Position numbers and translations under genes: made by a program | Shown here: one piece after another, positions 22,438 through 32,843 of the stretch | How the letters are laid out: each line of letters starts with the position of its first letter | Position numbering within the stretch: the stretch's first letter is position 1 | Source of the DNA: Triangularia verruculosa | Lineage: Eukaryota > Ascomycota > Sordariomycetes > Sordariales > Podosporaceae | Assembly (NCBI GenBank): GCA_033296885.1 | Contig: MU864052.1 | Location: 1-50,078 of the forward strand | DNA length: 50,078 bases | Direction: 5' to 3' | Notes under the pieces: generated by a model | The model's input: only the letters and a program-made list of their open reading frames with translations | What the model was told of the DNA's origin: nothing | Databases searched by the model: none

Positions 22438-23895
22438 CGTCTGTTGCGGTTGGCAGAAGCTTAAAGCAGACGATGAGGTTTAGGAAAGGTCGACGGCATC
22501 AGTCGGACCTGGGCTGATGATGAACAGCCAGATGCTGAGGCATAACTTTCATCAAGCCCAGCAATGAGCCAGGGCCGAAGGGGGTTATATCCGGCTCTTG
22601 ATGTGGGGGTAGTTTGTTGGCAGGACCCGACGGTTTGGATACCGGCTGCCTACGGCGCTTAACCTGCAGATGGTGGTTGGGAGAGCAAGGCTTCGTTTAC
22701 TCCCTGGCCTAGAGCTAGATGTTGGATATCGCTAACTGTCCAGGTGGTCTACAACCATACCACAAAAGTCATTTACACTCTACAGGACTATCAGAGCACG
22801 AGTCCATAACCAACATCCCCGTGATTGCTTTAATCGAGATTGAGTTGACATTTCGGTCATTTCAAGCCGGCCCTGGAAGAAATGACGAGCGAGAGGCGAA
22901 CCGAGAAGGCTCTATGACTGTTGCGTCGTGTCGTGTGCTGACCGACTCTGCTTGCAGGAGAGCCGTGTCGATTGGGAGAAGGCTTCGTCGACCAGGGCCC
23001 CGGCTGTGTGGAAATCGCGTTGCAATGCATCATACTTGGTTCTTCCTGCCAATCGACAGCGACAGTGGCGCAGAATGCCCAGATCTCTTTGGCGGGATTC
23101 TGACCGCGACGTGCATACAGCCCAGTGCTATCTGCAAGGAGCTCTCAGCCACCAGATTTACCCCGAATACCAATGAAAGCTTTGGCAAACGATGCCGGTC
23201 CAGTTTTTACCCACCCAGAAGATAGTCTTTATAGTGCTCACACTGAGGATTTTCCATGGTGCCCGACATGTTACAGAAAGGAAAAGAAAAAAACCTCAGG
23301 CTCGGAAGATGACTGGTAGGGAGTCGTGTTCTGTTGGTGGTTGACGCTAGAGGCTGCAATGTAGAACCAACAGTCCTCTCTAGCGTCTTTGCTATCAGAT
23401 TCAACAAACATCGAGGATGGGAGCCTGGCCTTGGAAGCTGGGTCACGAGATGAAGGTGGTGATAACAAAGAAATGCATGTTGTTGAAACAAGCGCACCCC
23501 CACAGTGCCAAGACCGACTAGCATCGCCTAATCGTGCTCGTAAATCGCACTGTGCCAATCATTGGCCGCTGTAAGCGCCAGTCGCCAAACGCTCCCTGTT
23601 ACACCGATGACGTTGATTCGAAGAATTCCATGACAGCGACATCCTTCGCCTCCAGCTGCAGTAGCCTCGAGCACATCGTCGACACCAACAATCCTTATTT
23701 TCTGACACGTCTTTTCTTCTCCAGAAGAAGCGCCAGACGCCGTGCATATTCCCAATAACTCGCACGTGAGATTGGAGGACCACGACGTTGCCATTACGAC
23801 ACCTGCATCCTGTGGCTGCATCAGGGTTTCGACATCCACCTCCACTACCAGCGCCGCGCCGCACAGTTGTTGAGCCTGGGCTTGGGCTTGTACCA
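22438..23895. other. divergent intergenic region between RTA1-like and lipase genes
   Basis: This 1.46 kb carries the two divergent promoters. Open frames around 22719-23225 (+) and 23559-24101 (-) have no protein-like motifs and were not accepted. Nothing else is seen. Confidence 0.5.
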
Positions 23896-25056
23896 ATGTC
23901 GGCCCTAGCGGTCTGCAGGTCACCATCGGTCATCTCGACTCGTCTGCTCACGCTCCCCTTGCTCAAGTTGGGGCGAGCCACGATCCCTGCCGCAGTCAGG
24001 CGCTTCTCCGCGTCTGCCCCTCTTAGCCGCGAGATCGCGCCAACAGATGCTGCCCACATCAGCGAGGTCCGGAAGACGATAGCCGACGAGTTTGCCCTCA
24101 TCAGGGATGCTTACCGCATGTGTATTCCCAGCGATGCTTTCCGAGACCAGATCTGAGACACTGACACTTGTCCAACAGAGGCACCCAAGCACCCGGTAGT
24201 GTTAGCACATGGCCTGCTAGGATTTGCCGAGTTGAAACTGGCGGGCTCATATCTTCCTGGAATTCACTACTGGAGAGGGATTCAGGAAGCCCTTACGGCG
24301 CAAGGGGTTGAAGTCATCACAGCGTCTGTGCCTCCAAGCGGTTCTATCGAGAAGCGTGCTGCCAAGCTGGCTCAGGATATTGAGGCGCAGGCCCAGGGAA
24401 AGAGTGTCAATGTGGTGGCACATAGCATGGGCGGACTCGATGCTCGATACATGATCTCACAACTCCGGCCCAAAGGGGTAGACGTCAAGTCTCTTGTGAC
24501 AGTGGGCACACCACATCACGGAAGTGCTTTCGCCGACTACCTGATAGATGAACTTGGGCCAGAATACATACCCCGTGTCTACAACGCCTGGGAACGTGTC
24601 ACTGGCTGGGAGCCAGGGGCTTTCTCTCAGTTGACGCAGAAATACATGGCCGAGCACTTCAACCCAGCGACACCAGACGATCCAAACGTTCAGTACTTTT
24701 CATATGGCGCCATGGTCAACGGCAAACCTCCGCTTTTCAGCATGTTTAGGATATCTCACAAGCTGATTCGGGAACGTGAGGGCCCAAACGATGGGCTTGT
24801 CAGCGTTGAGAGTAGCCAATGGGGGACTTACAAGGGGACGCTTCTCGGAGTGAATCATCTTGATCTGATCAACTGGACCAACAGGATTCGATCTAATCTG
24901 CAGAAACTGATGGGTCATCCGCCTTCGTAAGTAGTGTTATTTTTTACGGCCTTGAAGCAGCCATAGACACGGGTGTATCTGACTATATGGAACAGGTTTA
25001 ATGCGGTGGCTTTCTATCTCGGCATTGGGGATATGCTGGCAAAAGAAGGACTGTGA
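23896..25056 (+). CDS. TGL2: mitochondrial triacylglycerol lipase, Tgl2-like (3 exons)
   Basis: Exons are 23896-24115, 24179-24926 and 24996-25056; 342 aa. The N-terminus is Arg/Ser/Leu-rich without acids (VCRSPSVISTRLLTLPLLKL, then AAVRRFSASAPL), a good mitochondrial presequence. The alpha/beta-hydrolase core has the oxyanion strand VVLAHGLLGF, the region TASVPPSGSIEKRA, and the nucleophile elbow AHSMGG with catalytic Ser. The catalytic Asp is probably in GPNDGLVS and the His in GVNHLDLINW. The end, FNAVAFYLGIGDMLAKEGL, is typical of the Tgl2 family. The enzyme hydrolyses acylglycerols in or at mitochondria in yeast; the same is inferred here. Intron 1 (24116-24178) needs a GC donor (C|GCATGT) to join the frame to APKHPVVL. 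GT donors nearby would give a stop or the wrong phase. Intron 2 is a normal GTAAGT-CAG intron. Confidence 0.88.
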
Positions 25057-27295
25057 ATCCAGGACGAGCTCATAATACGAGAGCGGCCTCTTTCAGTCAT
25101 GGTTTGAGATTCACTTGGATGGAAATTCGGGATGCAAATAGGAAGACGGTGGCGATACCACGGCAAACCTGTAAGCAACGATCACGATTCTTCTCGCAAC
25201 GACTATTAATGATAAGTGCGCAGAAATGATAATACTCGGAATTTTTGGATACTAATTTGCTGTCCCGACTTCGGGTGCCAGTAAACAGACGTGACGGGAC
25301 AAGAGCTGAAGGTGCATGGCGTTGCTAGATGGATGAAACTTGCCGAGGCTTCAGCAGCAGCATACAAGGCATGTGGGGTCTGGCCGGGAAACCCTACCAG
25401 GCCGTTAGAAGTTCGGACAGTGAGACTGAATAGATGCTGGCTCGGAACCTGGCTTTGCTGTACACCTCACATGCAAGTGTGTGTAGCCTCGCAAGTCAGT
25501 ATACGCTTCGGTTTGTCCAAACACTACCACGTGTTCGCCCTCTCGTCTGGTGAAAGTTTGTACTCTTGTACAACATGGAGTAAGTGCGAAGAAGTTCACC
25601 TGACTGGGAAATTGCTCAAAAATGTGAGAATGTCCTGGCAGATCTGGTCTACTTGTTGAGCGGATGCTGATAATAGGTAACAATTCAGAACTGCCGGCTC
25701 AAGACAGCCACCCTGCTTACCCCATGTCGGCCCCCTGATGCAGCCACCCAACGGCCTTACATGCATGAACCACATGAACTACGCCTGCAAGTTATCTCCG
25801 GGGAACGACCTCGCAGCTGCTTCCATCGATATTGCCCCCCCATGAAGTACAGGATGCTGAGTACAGTTTGGTCATGCGCCGGTGCGACATAGCGGCTCAT
25901 GCTCATTGTGCGACACCGATATCTGGTAGTTGGAACCACAGATATTGGAAAATGGTCATCGGTGGGTTGAAAGCCTCGGATATTGGCAGTCATTGAAGGA
26001 GCAGCGGTTGCCATCTGGCGAGCTTCCAGTGCCCAGCCGGGGATCGGCAGTGGCTTTGCCTGATATGGATTAGCGGGACCCTTCCCCACAAGCTTGTTTG
26101 AACCCCCCTGGCAGGATTGCCGATTGGTGCTTCTCTCGTTTCGTTCCCTTTTCGGACCTTTGCTTCTGCGAGACATCACAGTACAACGACACAGGCATAC
26201 TGCGTCATGTGGTGAACTGTACTTCTTGATGCTTCGTTTTCTCGCCAATCCGGGCAGCCTCGACTCAAGAAGTTCTCCCCGTTTCTCACAAGACGTGATA
26301 GGTATGAGAGGCAGGATAAGGTTCAACCAGTACCACGCAAGCACGGGCGAAGACCCTGGGTTCTTCGCAGTAGTACCGCCACGTCCCTGATTTCTCTACA
26401 CGATGGGCTTCGGGGGTAGAAGTTGGTTGGTAGGGGGCTTCTATCGCGAGTCTGTTACAGCACCCTGTTTTGTATGCTGAAGCGACTTTCTCCAAAAGAA
26501 CAGTATCGACTTTCTCACATGCCCCTACGATGGCGCCATGGCACCATGACACCCATAAATCGAACACAAAACCCATGGAGCGCTTTGCGATACCGACCGT
26601 TACATCTCCTACACCTCCTGGAAGCGCGCGTGCTCGCTCTCTTTTTGCCGCTCCTGGACCCTTGGCATGCAACCAGCCCAAACTCCAGTCCTAGTATCAC
26701 CATGTCCCCCTTCCACGCTCATACACCGCATCTGCAAGATGGAGGGGGGGAGCTGAAGCTATACATATGATTGATTTGGTTGGAATGGGGCCGGCACGGG
26801 GCTCTGCGGTGCGGTCGTCCTACAACGGCATGACCACACCATTCCTCTTCCCACCGTCTGCTTCACCAGGACCTGGCCCCGTGAGATGGATTGCCCTCGA
26901 ATGGGCATCCTACAATAGTGTATCTCATGGACGACGTTTCGTACCGCTAGTATATCACTCTCCTGCATCCCCAATCACCTGTGCCTCTCTGCTTTGCTTC
27001 CTGGACACTAGCACCGCAAGTATCTGCAAGGTCTAACGGCTTCTTTCCCCCCCGACTCGCCCGCTCGTCTTCGGAGCATATTGATGCATACATACAGCTT
27101 CTGCATCTAATCTATCGATCGGGATTTTGTGGTACCGCTTGTCCGTCGTCCCCGACGGAGAAAGGCGACTCACTTTTCGTGTTGCTGCTCCTCCCCTTCA
27201 ACTTTGAGTTCCGGACCTCGTCTCCTGAATACTGACTCGCGGTCGGTTTCCCTGTTCCTGACCACCCGGCAATAGCAAACCCCCTCATTCGAGCC
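25057..27295. other. upstream region of the glutaminase gene
   Basis: This 2.2 kb has no supported gene; frames such as 25757-26344 (-) and 26286-26681 (-) lack motifs and splice context. GATA cores occur (for example TGATAG near 26297 and GATAAG near 26318), which could serve nitrogen GATA factors on the downstream glutaminase gene, but such short sites are common by chance. Confidence 0.4.
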
Positions 27296-29723
27296 ATGAG
27301 GTTCATCAAGACAATAGCCGCGCTGGCCGCCGCCATGGGCTCCAAGATTGGGGCCAGCGCCGCGTCGACTTTCACGCCCACGAAACCACCGGCTGTTCCA
27401 CTTGCTGTTAGATCACCGTATCTGAATGCGTGGCTACAGGGCGATTCTGGGTGCCTACTCCCAGGTGCATGGCCACGCTTCTGGACGTAAGCCCTCCAGT
27501 GTCTACCAATCTTGTCTTTATGTGTTCAATAATGCTAACTGAGGTTTACAGGGGAGGTATACAAGGATGGCAAGGATATGTGGCGGTGGACGGCGTCGCC
27601 TACAACTGGATGGGCGGTGCTCCTGGCCCGGGTCCGGTAGACCAGCTCTCCATGGAATACACCTCAACCAAGAGTATCTTTACCTTTGATGTGGCGCAAA
27701 AGGTCAAGTTGACGGTAACGTTTCTTTCACCTGTGTACCCGGACGACATGCAGCGGCAGTCTCTGCAGTTTTCGTATGTAACTGTCACGGCGAAGTCTTC
27801 TGATGGAGCCTCGCACAAGGTTCAGGTTTATATGGATGTTTCTGCTGGTACGTTATCCTCGCGTGGTAGGATGTCTTTGACTCTGACTAATGTTGTTCTC
27901 AGAATGGGCAAGTGGTGACAATTCGCAATACATTGACTGGGAATTCGGCACGGCGGAGAATCTTTATTATCTGAAGTTCTGGCGAGAGAACCAGTATATT
28001 TTTCACGAGGACAGCGAGATTGCGAGTTGGGGGAATTGGTACCTCAGTACTGGGTTTCATGATGGTGTAAGTTTTTGAGGGGACAGGATATGACCCATTG
28101 TTCAGAAGAACTAACTCGCCCTCAACAGTTGACCTGGCAGATTGGTCAGGACACCGCGGTACGGAACCAGTTTGTTGGCAATCTGACTCTGAGCAACACC
28201 CAGGAGACGGATTTCCGCCCCGTCAGTGAGAATTGGTATGTTTCTCGAAAAACATCTGTGCCAGGAACCCCCTTAACTGACATTTTTATAGGCCTGTCTT
28301 TGCATTCTCTCACGACCTCGGCGACGTCAAGAACGACGAGATCGAAAGAATCTTCACCCTCGGTCTCATTCAAGATCACGTCATCAACTTTGCCAGAGCA
28401 AACAACACCCTGGAACCCATCCCAGGCCTATGGAGGTCATTCTACAACAGCAGCGACATGGCTGCCGTGGTCTCCTTTTACAACGACTACAAACACGCAG
28501 TAGAGACAATGTCCCATCTAGACCAGCGCATCGAAAATGACTCTGTCGAAGCTGCAGGAAAGAACTACTCTTTGATCACGACCCTTGCTCTCCGCCAGAC
28601 GTTTGGTGCGTTTCAATACGGCGGCACCCCGGAAAAGCCGTACATCTTCCTGAAAGAGATCAGCTCCAACAGCGACATCCAGACCGTCGACGTCATCTTC
28701 CCGGCGTTTCCGATTTTTGTGTACCTCAACGCCACGTTGAGCAGGTATTTGCTGGATCCGCTGTTTGAGCACCAGGAGAGCGGTGCGTACCCGAATAAAT
28801 ACGCCGAGCATGACCTGGGCACGTTCCCTGTTGCGAAGGGGTATCCTGATGGGAAGGATGAGGCCATGCCGTTGGAGGAATGCGGGAACATGATCATCAT
28901 GGCGCTTGCGTATGCGCAGAGGACGGGGGATGTTGGGTATTTGGCGGCTCATTATCCGATTTTGGCGCAGTGGGCGGAGTACTTGGTTGAGGACTCGCTT
29001 GTGCCTGCTAATCAGCTGAGTACGGATGATTTCGCGGGGACGTTGGCGTATGTTTTTTTTTCTGATGTGTCTTTAATCGACTGTTCGTGTGCTAATAAAT
29101 GAGGAGACAGAAACCAAACCAACCTAGCCATCAAGGGCATCATTGGGCTAAAGGCGATGTCTAAGATTGCCCAGCTGACGAATAATAGTGATGAGTTCAA
29201 GGACAAGGCGGAGGATTATCTCATGACTTGGAAGGCGTATGCGATCAACTATGACGCTAACCCGCCGCACACCACGTTGAGTTACGGGGATAAGGACAGC
29301 CATGGTATCTTCTTCTTTTCCCCCTTCTTTTCCCTGTTACTAATTTCCTTCAATGTTTTTTTAGGCATCCTTTACAACATCTACGCCGACAAACTTTTGG
29401 GCTTGCAGTTTGTAGATCAGTCCATCTTTGACATGCAATCCGAGTTTTACCTCAGTGTGGCGGACGAATACGGGGTTGGGCTGGACACGAGGCACAGCTG
29501 GGTGAAGTCGGACTGGGAAATGTTTGCCGCAGCAGTAGCAAAGGACGAGACGAAGGAGATGCTTGTGGGGAAGCTGGCTAGGTGGGTGGGGGAGACGGGG
29601 ACGAATAGGGCGATGACGGATTTGTTTGAGGGGGGGACGGGGGGGTACCCGGTGGGGGGCCCGACTTTTGCTGCGAGGCCGGTGGTTGGGGGGTTGTTTG
29701 CGCTTTTGGCATTGCCTACCTAA
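27296..29723 (+). CDS. gtaA: secreted glutaminase A (7 exons)
   Basis: Exons are 27296-27486, 27552-27847, 27903-28066, 28129-28235, 28292-29047, 29111-29304 and 29365-29723; 688 aa, close to the ~690 aa of Aspergillus GtaA. All introns are 55-65 nt GT-AG. A signal peptide covers about residues 1-24. The mature N-terminus TFTPTKPPAVPLAVRSPYL and the following domain (WQGYVAVDGVAYNWMG, AVNSxxM-like region) match the GtaA N-terminal DUF5127. The central and C-terminal parts match DUF4965/DUF1793: YSLITTLALRQTFGAF, FLKEISSNSDIQTVDVIFP, HDLGTFPVAKGY, then NQTNLAIKGI and FAARPVVGGLF. The enzyme hydrolyses extracellular L-glutamine to glutamate and ammonia. Several N-glycosylation sequons (NLT, NAT, NQT) fit secretion. 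Codons turn G-rich in the last exon. It is the only recognised gene for nitrogen scavenging in the window. Confidence 0.93.
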
Positions 29724-30475
29724 GTAAGAGGGGGGAGAGGGGTGGTTAATGTTCATGAGTGATAGTTGATGAATGAGACTTTTATGATATTGAACATGTA
29801 AGTGGTGTTTGACGCTGTGATGTTGACGTGGAGGGTTGCCCCTCAAGCTCTGCTGGGTCAAATGTGGGTGAGTGTGAGGAGGTCTACTGTATGATCTATA
29901 CCTTTGTGAAGGGGAGGGGGGGTTGTCTGTCAAGAGCTCTCATGTCACCTTTAATTCACAGAATCATTGCCTATCCCTAGCTCAAGGTTAATGAGGTTAA
30001 TGTATCGAAAATCAACCTCTCAATAATGCAAGAATCAAGGGTTACAAGAACAACAACAAAATATAAAAGTGTGGTATCCACAATCGTTACGAGTCTTTAA
30101 CAATCAGCTCTTCTCCTCTCTCTCTATCTGGGCGAAAAAAAGGAAAAATTCCCAAGTAATATCAAAAAAAAGGGCGCGTACCATGGAGATTTCCATCCCC
30201 TGGCCTGAATCGCCCCCCTTTCTTGACTTTTTATCTTTTTTCCACCCTTTTGTGATCCGCGCGTTGTCCGCCCAAGAATTTGTCCCTGAACGCCATTGCA
30301 AATGCCGAACTTTCAAAACCTCCATCTTTTCAATTCGTGTCATCCGCCCGCTTCTTGTCATGTTTCCTCCTCTTCCTCCTACCCCTCGCGACTTGTTTCT
30401 CCTGGATCCGTTTTTTTCCTCCTCCCGGAAACCGTACCTCAAGTCTTCCCACCTTCTTCCTCTTTTCATCCCGCT
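29724..30475. other. convergent 3' intergenic region
   Basis: This lies between the 3' ends of the glutaminase gene (+) and the eIF3i gene (-). The right half is T/C-rich on the + strand, as expected of the eIF3i 3' UTR. No gene is seen. Confidence 0.5.
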
Positions 30476-31682
30476 TTAGTTGCCGCCCTGAGCAGCTAAC
30501 CTGTTTAGCCTCTCCCTCTCCACCTCGTAGTTGAAGTCAAAGTACCCCTTGTCGAACAGGTGCACGCGGACGTAGCCGTCCTCACCACCCGACGCGTAGC
30601 CCTTTCCGGTGGGGTCGGCGGCGACTGTGTTGAGGGGACCGAAGTGGCCGCGGACACGGCCAATCTCCTCCTCAAAGATCTTGTGGTAGAAGCGGGCCTC
30701 GAATTTACCCTGTCTCGCCGAGGTGGTTGTGACGTCCATGGCAGCTTGGCCACCGCCGAGGATGACGAACTCCTTCTTGGGGGTGATGGAGGCGCTGTTG
30801 AGGGGGGTATCGGCGACGTAGGTCTTGAGGACTTCGAGCTCCTTGGCTGTGATGAGCTGTTGATATCAGAGTTAGCCAGTGGTTTTTCCTTCATTTGGCC
30901 AAGTCAAGAAAAAAAAAGACCTACCTTGGCAGTCTTGTCTTTTGAGGCGGTGATGAAGTATGTGCGGTCCTGGTTCCACTGGAGGTCGGTGATGGGGGAG
31001 CCGAGCTCGTGGACGTTGACGTTGTAGATGAGGTCGCCGGTCTTGGCGTCGTACTGGGAGACGCTGCCGTCCTCGTGGCCGGCGATGATGTACTTGCTCA
31101 GGTAGCTCCACCCGGCAACGGTGGCCTTGCTTTCCTCGCAGACGATGGTCATGGCCTTCTCGTCCGACTGCTCGGCCTCGGGGTCGATCTTGATGTCGAG
31201 GACGACGATGGTGCCCAAGTGACCCATGCGCTTCTCCGTCACGCCCAGGAGCTGGGTGGCATCCTCGTTGAACTCAACGCGCTTGACGGCGGTGGGGAAG
31301 TCCCATGTCTTGAGGAGTTTGCCGGTCTTGACCTCCCAGAGGCGGATGGTGTTGTCGGCGGAGCCGGAGGCGAGGATGGTGGAGGTTGGGTCGACGTCGA
31401 CGGTCCAGATGGCACCTTGGTGGCCCTGGTATGTGCCGAGACGCTCGCCGTTGTGCGCAAACCAGGCGCAGATGTGCTGATCCTTAGCGGTAGAGAAGAG
31501 GAGGTCGCCTTCGCGGTTGTATCTAGTTACAGAGAGAGAGAGAGAGAGGTGTTAGATACGAGGTCTTGGCTCTATTTGTCTACCTTGATATCTTTGTTCA
31601 GCATCGGGGGAGGGGAGGGGCAAGCAACGAACTTGATCTGGGTCAGGGCACGTTCGTGACCTGCCAAAAGAACGGGTCTCAT
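30476..31682 (-). CDS. TIF34: translation initiation factor eIF3 subunit i (3 exons)
   Basis: Exons are 31682-31633, 31522-30925 and 30856-30476; 342 aa. The first exon gives MRPVLLAGHERALTQI. Intron 1 uses donor AA|GTTCGT and contains a GA microsatellite; intron 2 uses AAG|GTAGGT. The protein is a seven-bladed WD40 propeller. Blades are visible as GHERALTQIKYNREGDLLFS, YQGHQGAIWTVDVDPTS, SGSADNTIRLWEVKTGK, HEDGSVSQYDAKTGD, LGSPITDLQWNQD, and a last GHFGPLNTVAADPTGKGYAS. The end, HLFDKGYFDFNYEVERERLNR, is the conserved helix that contacts eIF3b. It is a core scaffold of the eIF3 complex in the cytoplasm and is essential in yeast. Length and motif order fit the family well. The gene is divergent to C1-tetrahydrofolate synthase. 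Confidence 0.96.
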
Positions 31683-32843
31683 ACTGGCGGTGGTTGTGGG
31701 GACGGTCTCTTGTTCGGTGGGGTTGGGATCGAGGGGAAAGTAGTTGGATTATTTATTATCGCGGGGAGAGGTCGAGGGCGGCGTGGTTGTCCCAAAGTGT
31801 CTCCTGGTCGCGGGTGCGTAAGGTTTCTTTCAGAAGGCTTCTTTCTCCGGCGGATTGATTTGCACACCAGTAATTTTTCCGTGAGGATTGTGCGCCGCCG
31901 ATAGGCCACAGACTTTCCAGCGCGGGGCGAATCCTTGGACCATGCCCCGCTTAACAATGAACTTTGCTGACCGCCTTCTGTTTCCGGTGCATTGAAGTCA
32001 AAAGTGGGGGTTTTTCTCTCCAATTGTTCTCACCAACAGCCCTGTGCCATCATTCTTTCTTGATGACTCCTTGGCCGGTGACTCTCCTTATGTCTGGAAC
32101 TTGTGTTATTGTGCCAGCAAGGGTCCATAATTCGGCACAAGCCAGGAGAGGCACGTGCATGTCGACATTTCTGATACTGAAACTATGTATCTGAAAAGTG
32201 GCATGTAAGTCCCCAGATGAGAAGTGGATCCTCTTTTTCTTGTATTTTAGCTTTTGAGGACTAGAACATAACTGTCCATCTGAGGCCGAGTTGAGGGTCT
32301 AAAGCTCAGCCTGCTGCCAACTCGGGCGTGGCTTAAGCTGTACTATACTGACGCAAATCCTCGACACATAAATTGATTTTGAATGGCCTTTCCTGGTCCT
32401 TGGGCTTGGTCCCGTGGCGGCTGCTAGGAAAAATCTCACCCACTGTCACATAAACCGCGCTGCCATGGGACAGGTACTTTACACATGGCGTTTGTGTCCG
32501 CGGGATGCTCTTAAGACCAAGGGTGGCCCGGATCAGCTCTGATTTTCATGTGTCTCGATTCTACCTGGAAGTTTCACCTTTGCTGTTGACGTTGACCCTA
32601 GGAATGACACCATATCGCTGAACAAGACCAACCCTTGTAGTGAGTGACACATAAATTTACCTGTGACTCAAGTCTAGCCCACACTGACCGGGCAACCGGT
32701 GGGATTTTTCTGCTCTTCGGTCTTCGTGCTTCGGTTTCAATATCTGGAAGGTATTAGCCCGAAAGTCGCCGCATACTGCGTATAACATCAGCGGGCGGTA
32801 CACAGCAGGAGGATCGTGACTTGAGACTGGAAACCAGCCAACC
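31683..32843. other. shared divergent promoter region of eIF3i and C1-THF synthase
   Basis: This 1.16 kb separates two divergently transcribed housekeeping genes. Pyrimidine-rich stretches on the respective leader strands fit two promoters. No gene is supported here; open frames near 31679-32023 and 32657-32962 are spurious. Confidence 0.5.

Noticed and set aside
12200..25056. A metabolic or iron-uptake gene cluster joining ferric reductase, RTA1-like protein and lipase
   Set aside because: No siderophore, oxidase, permease or core biosynthetic gene is near; spacers are large and orientations mixed, so the genes appear independent.
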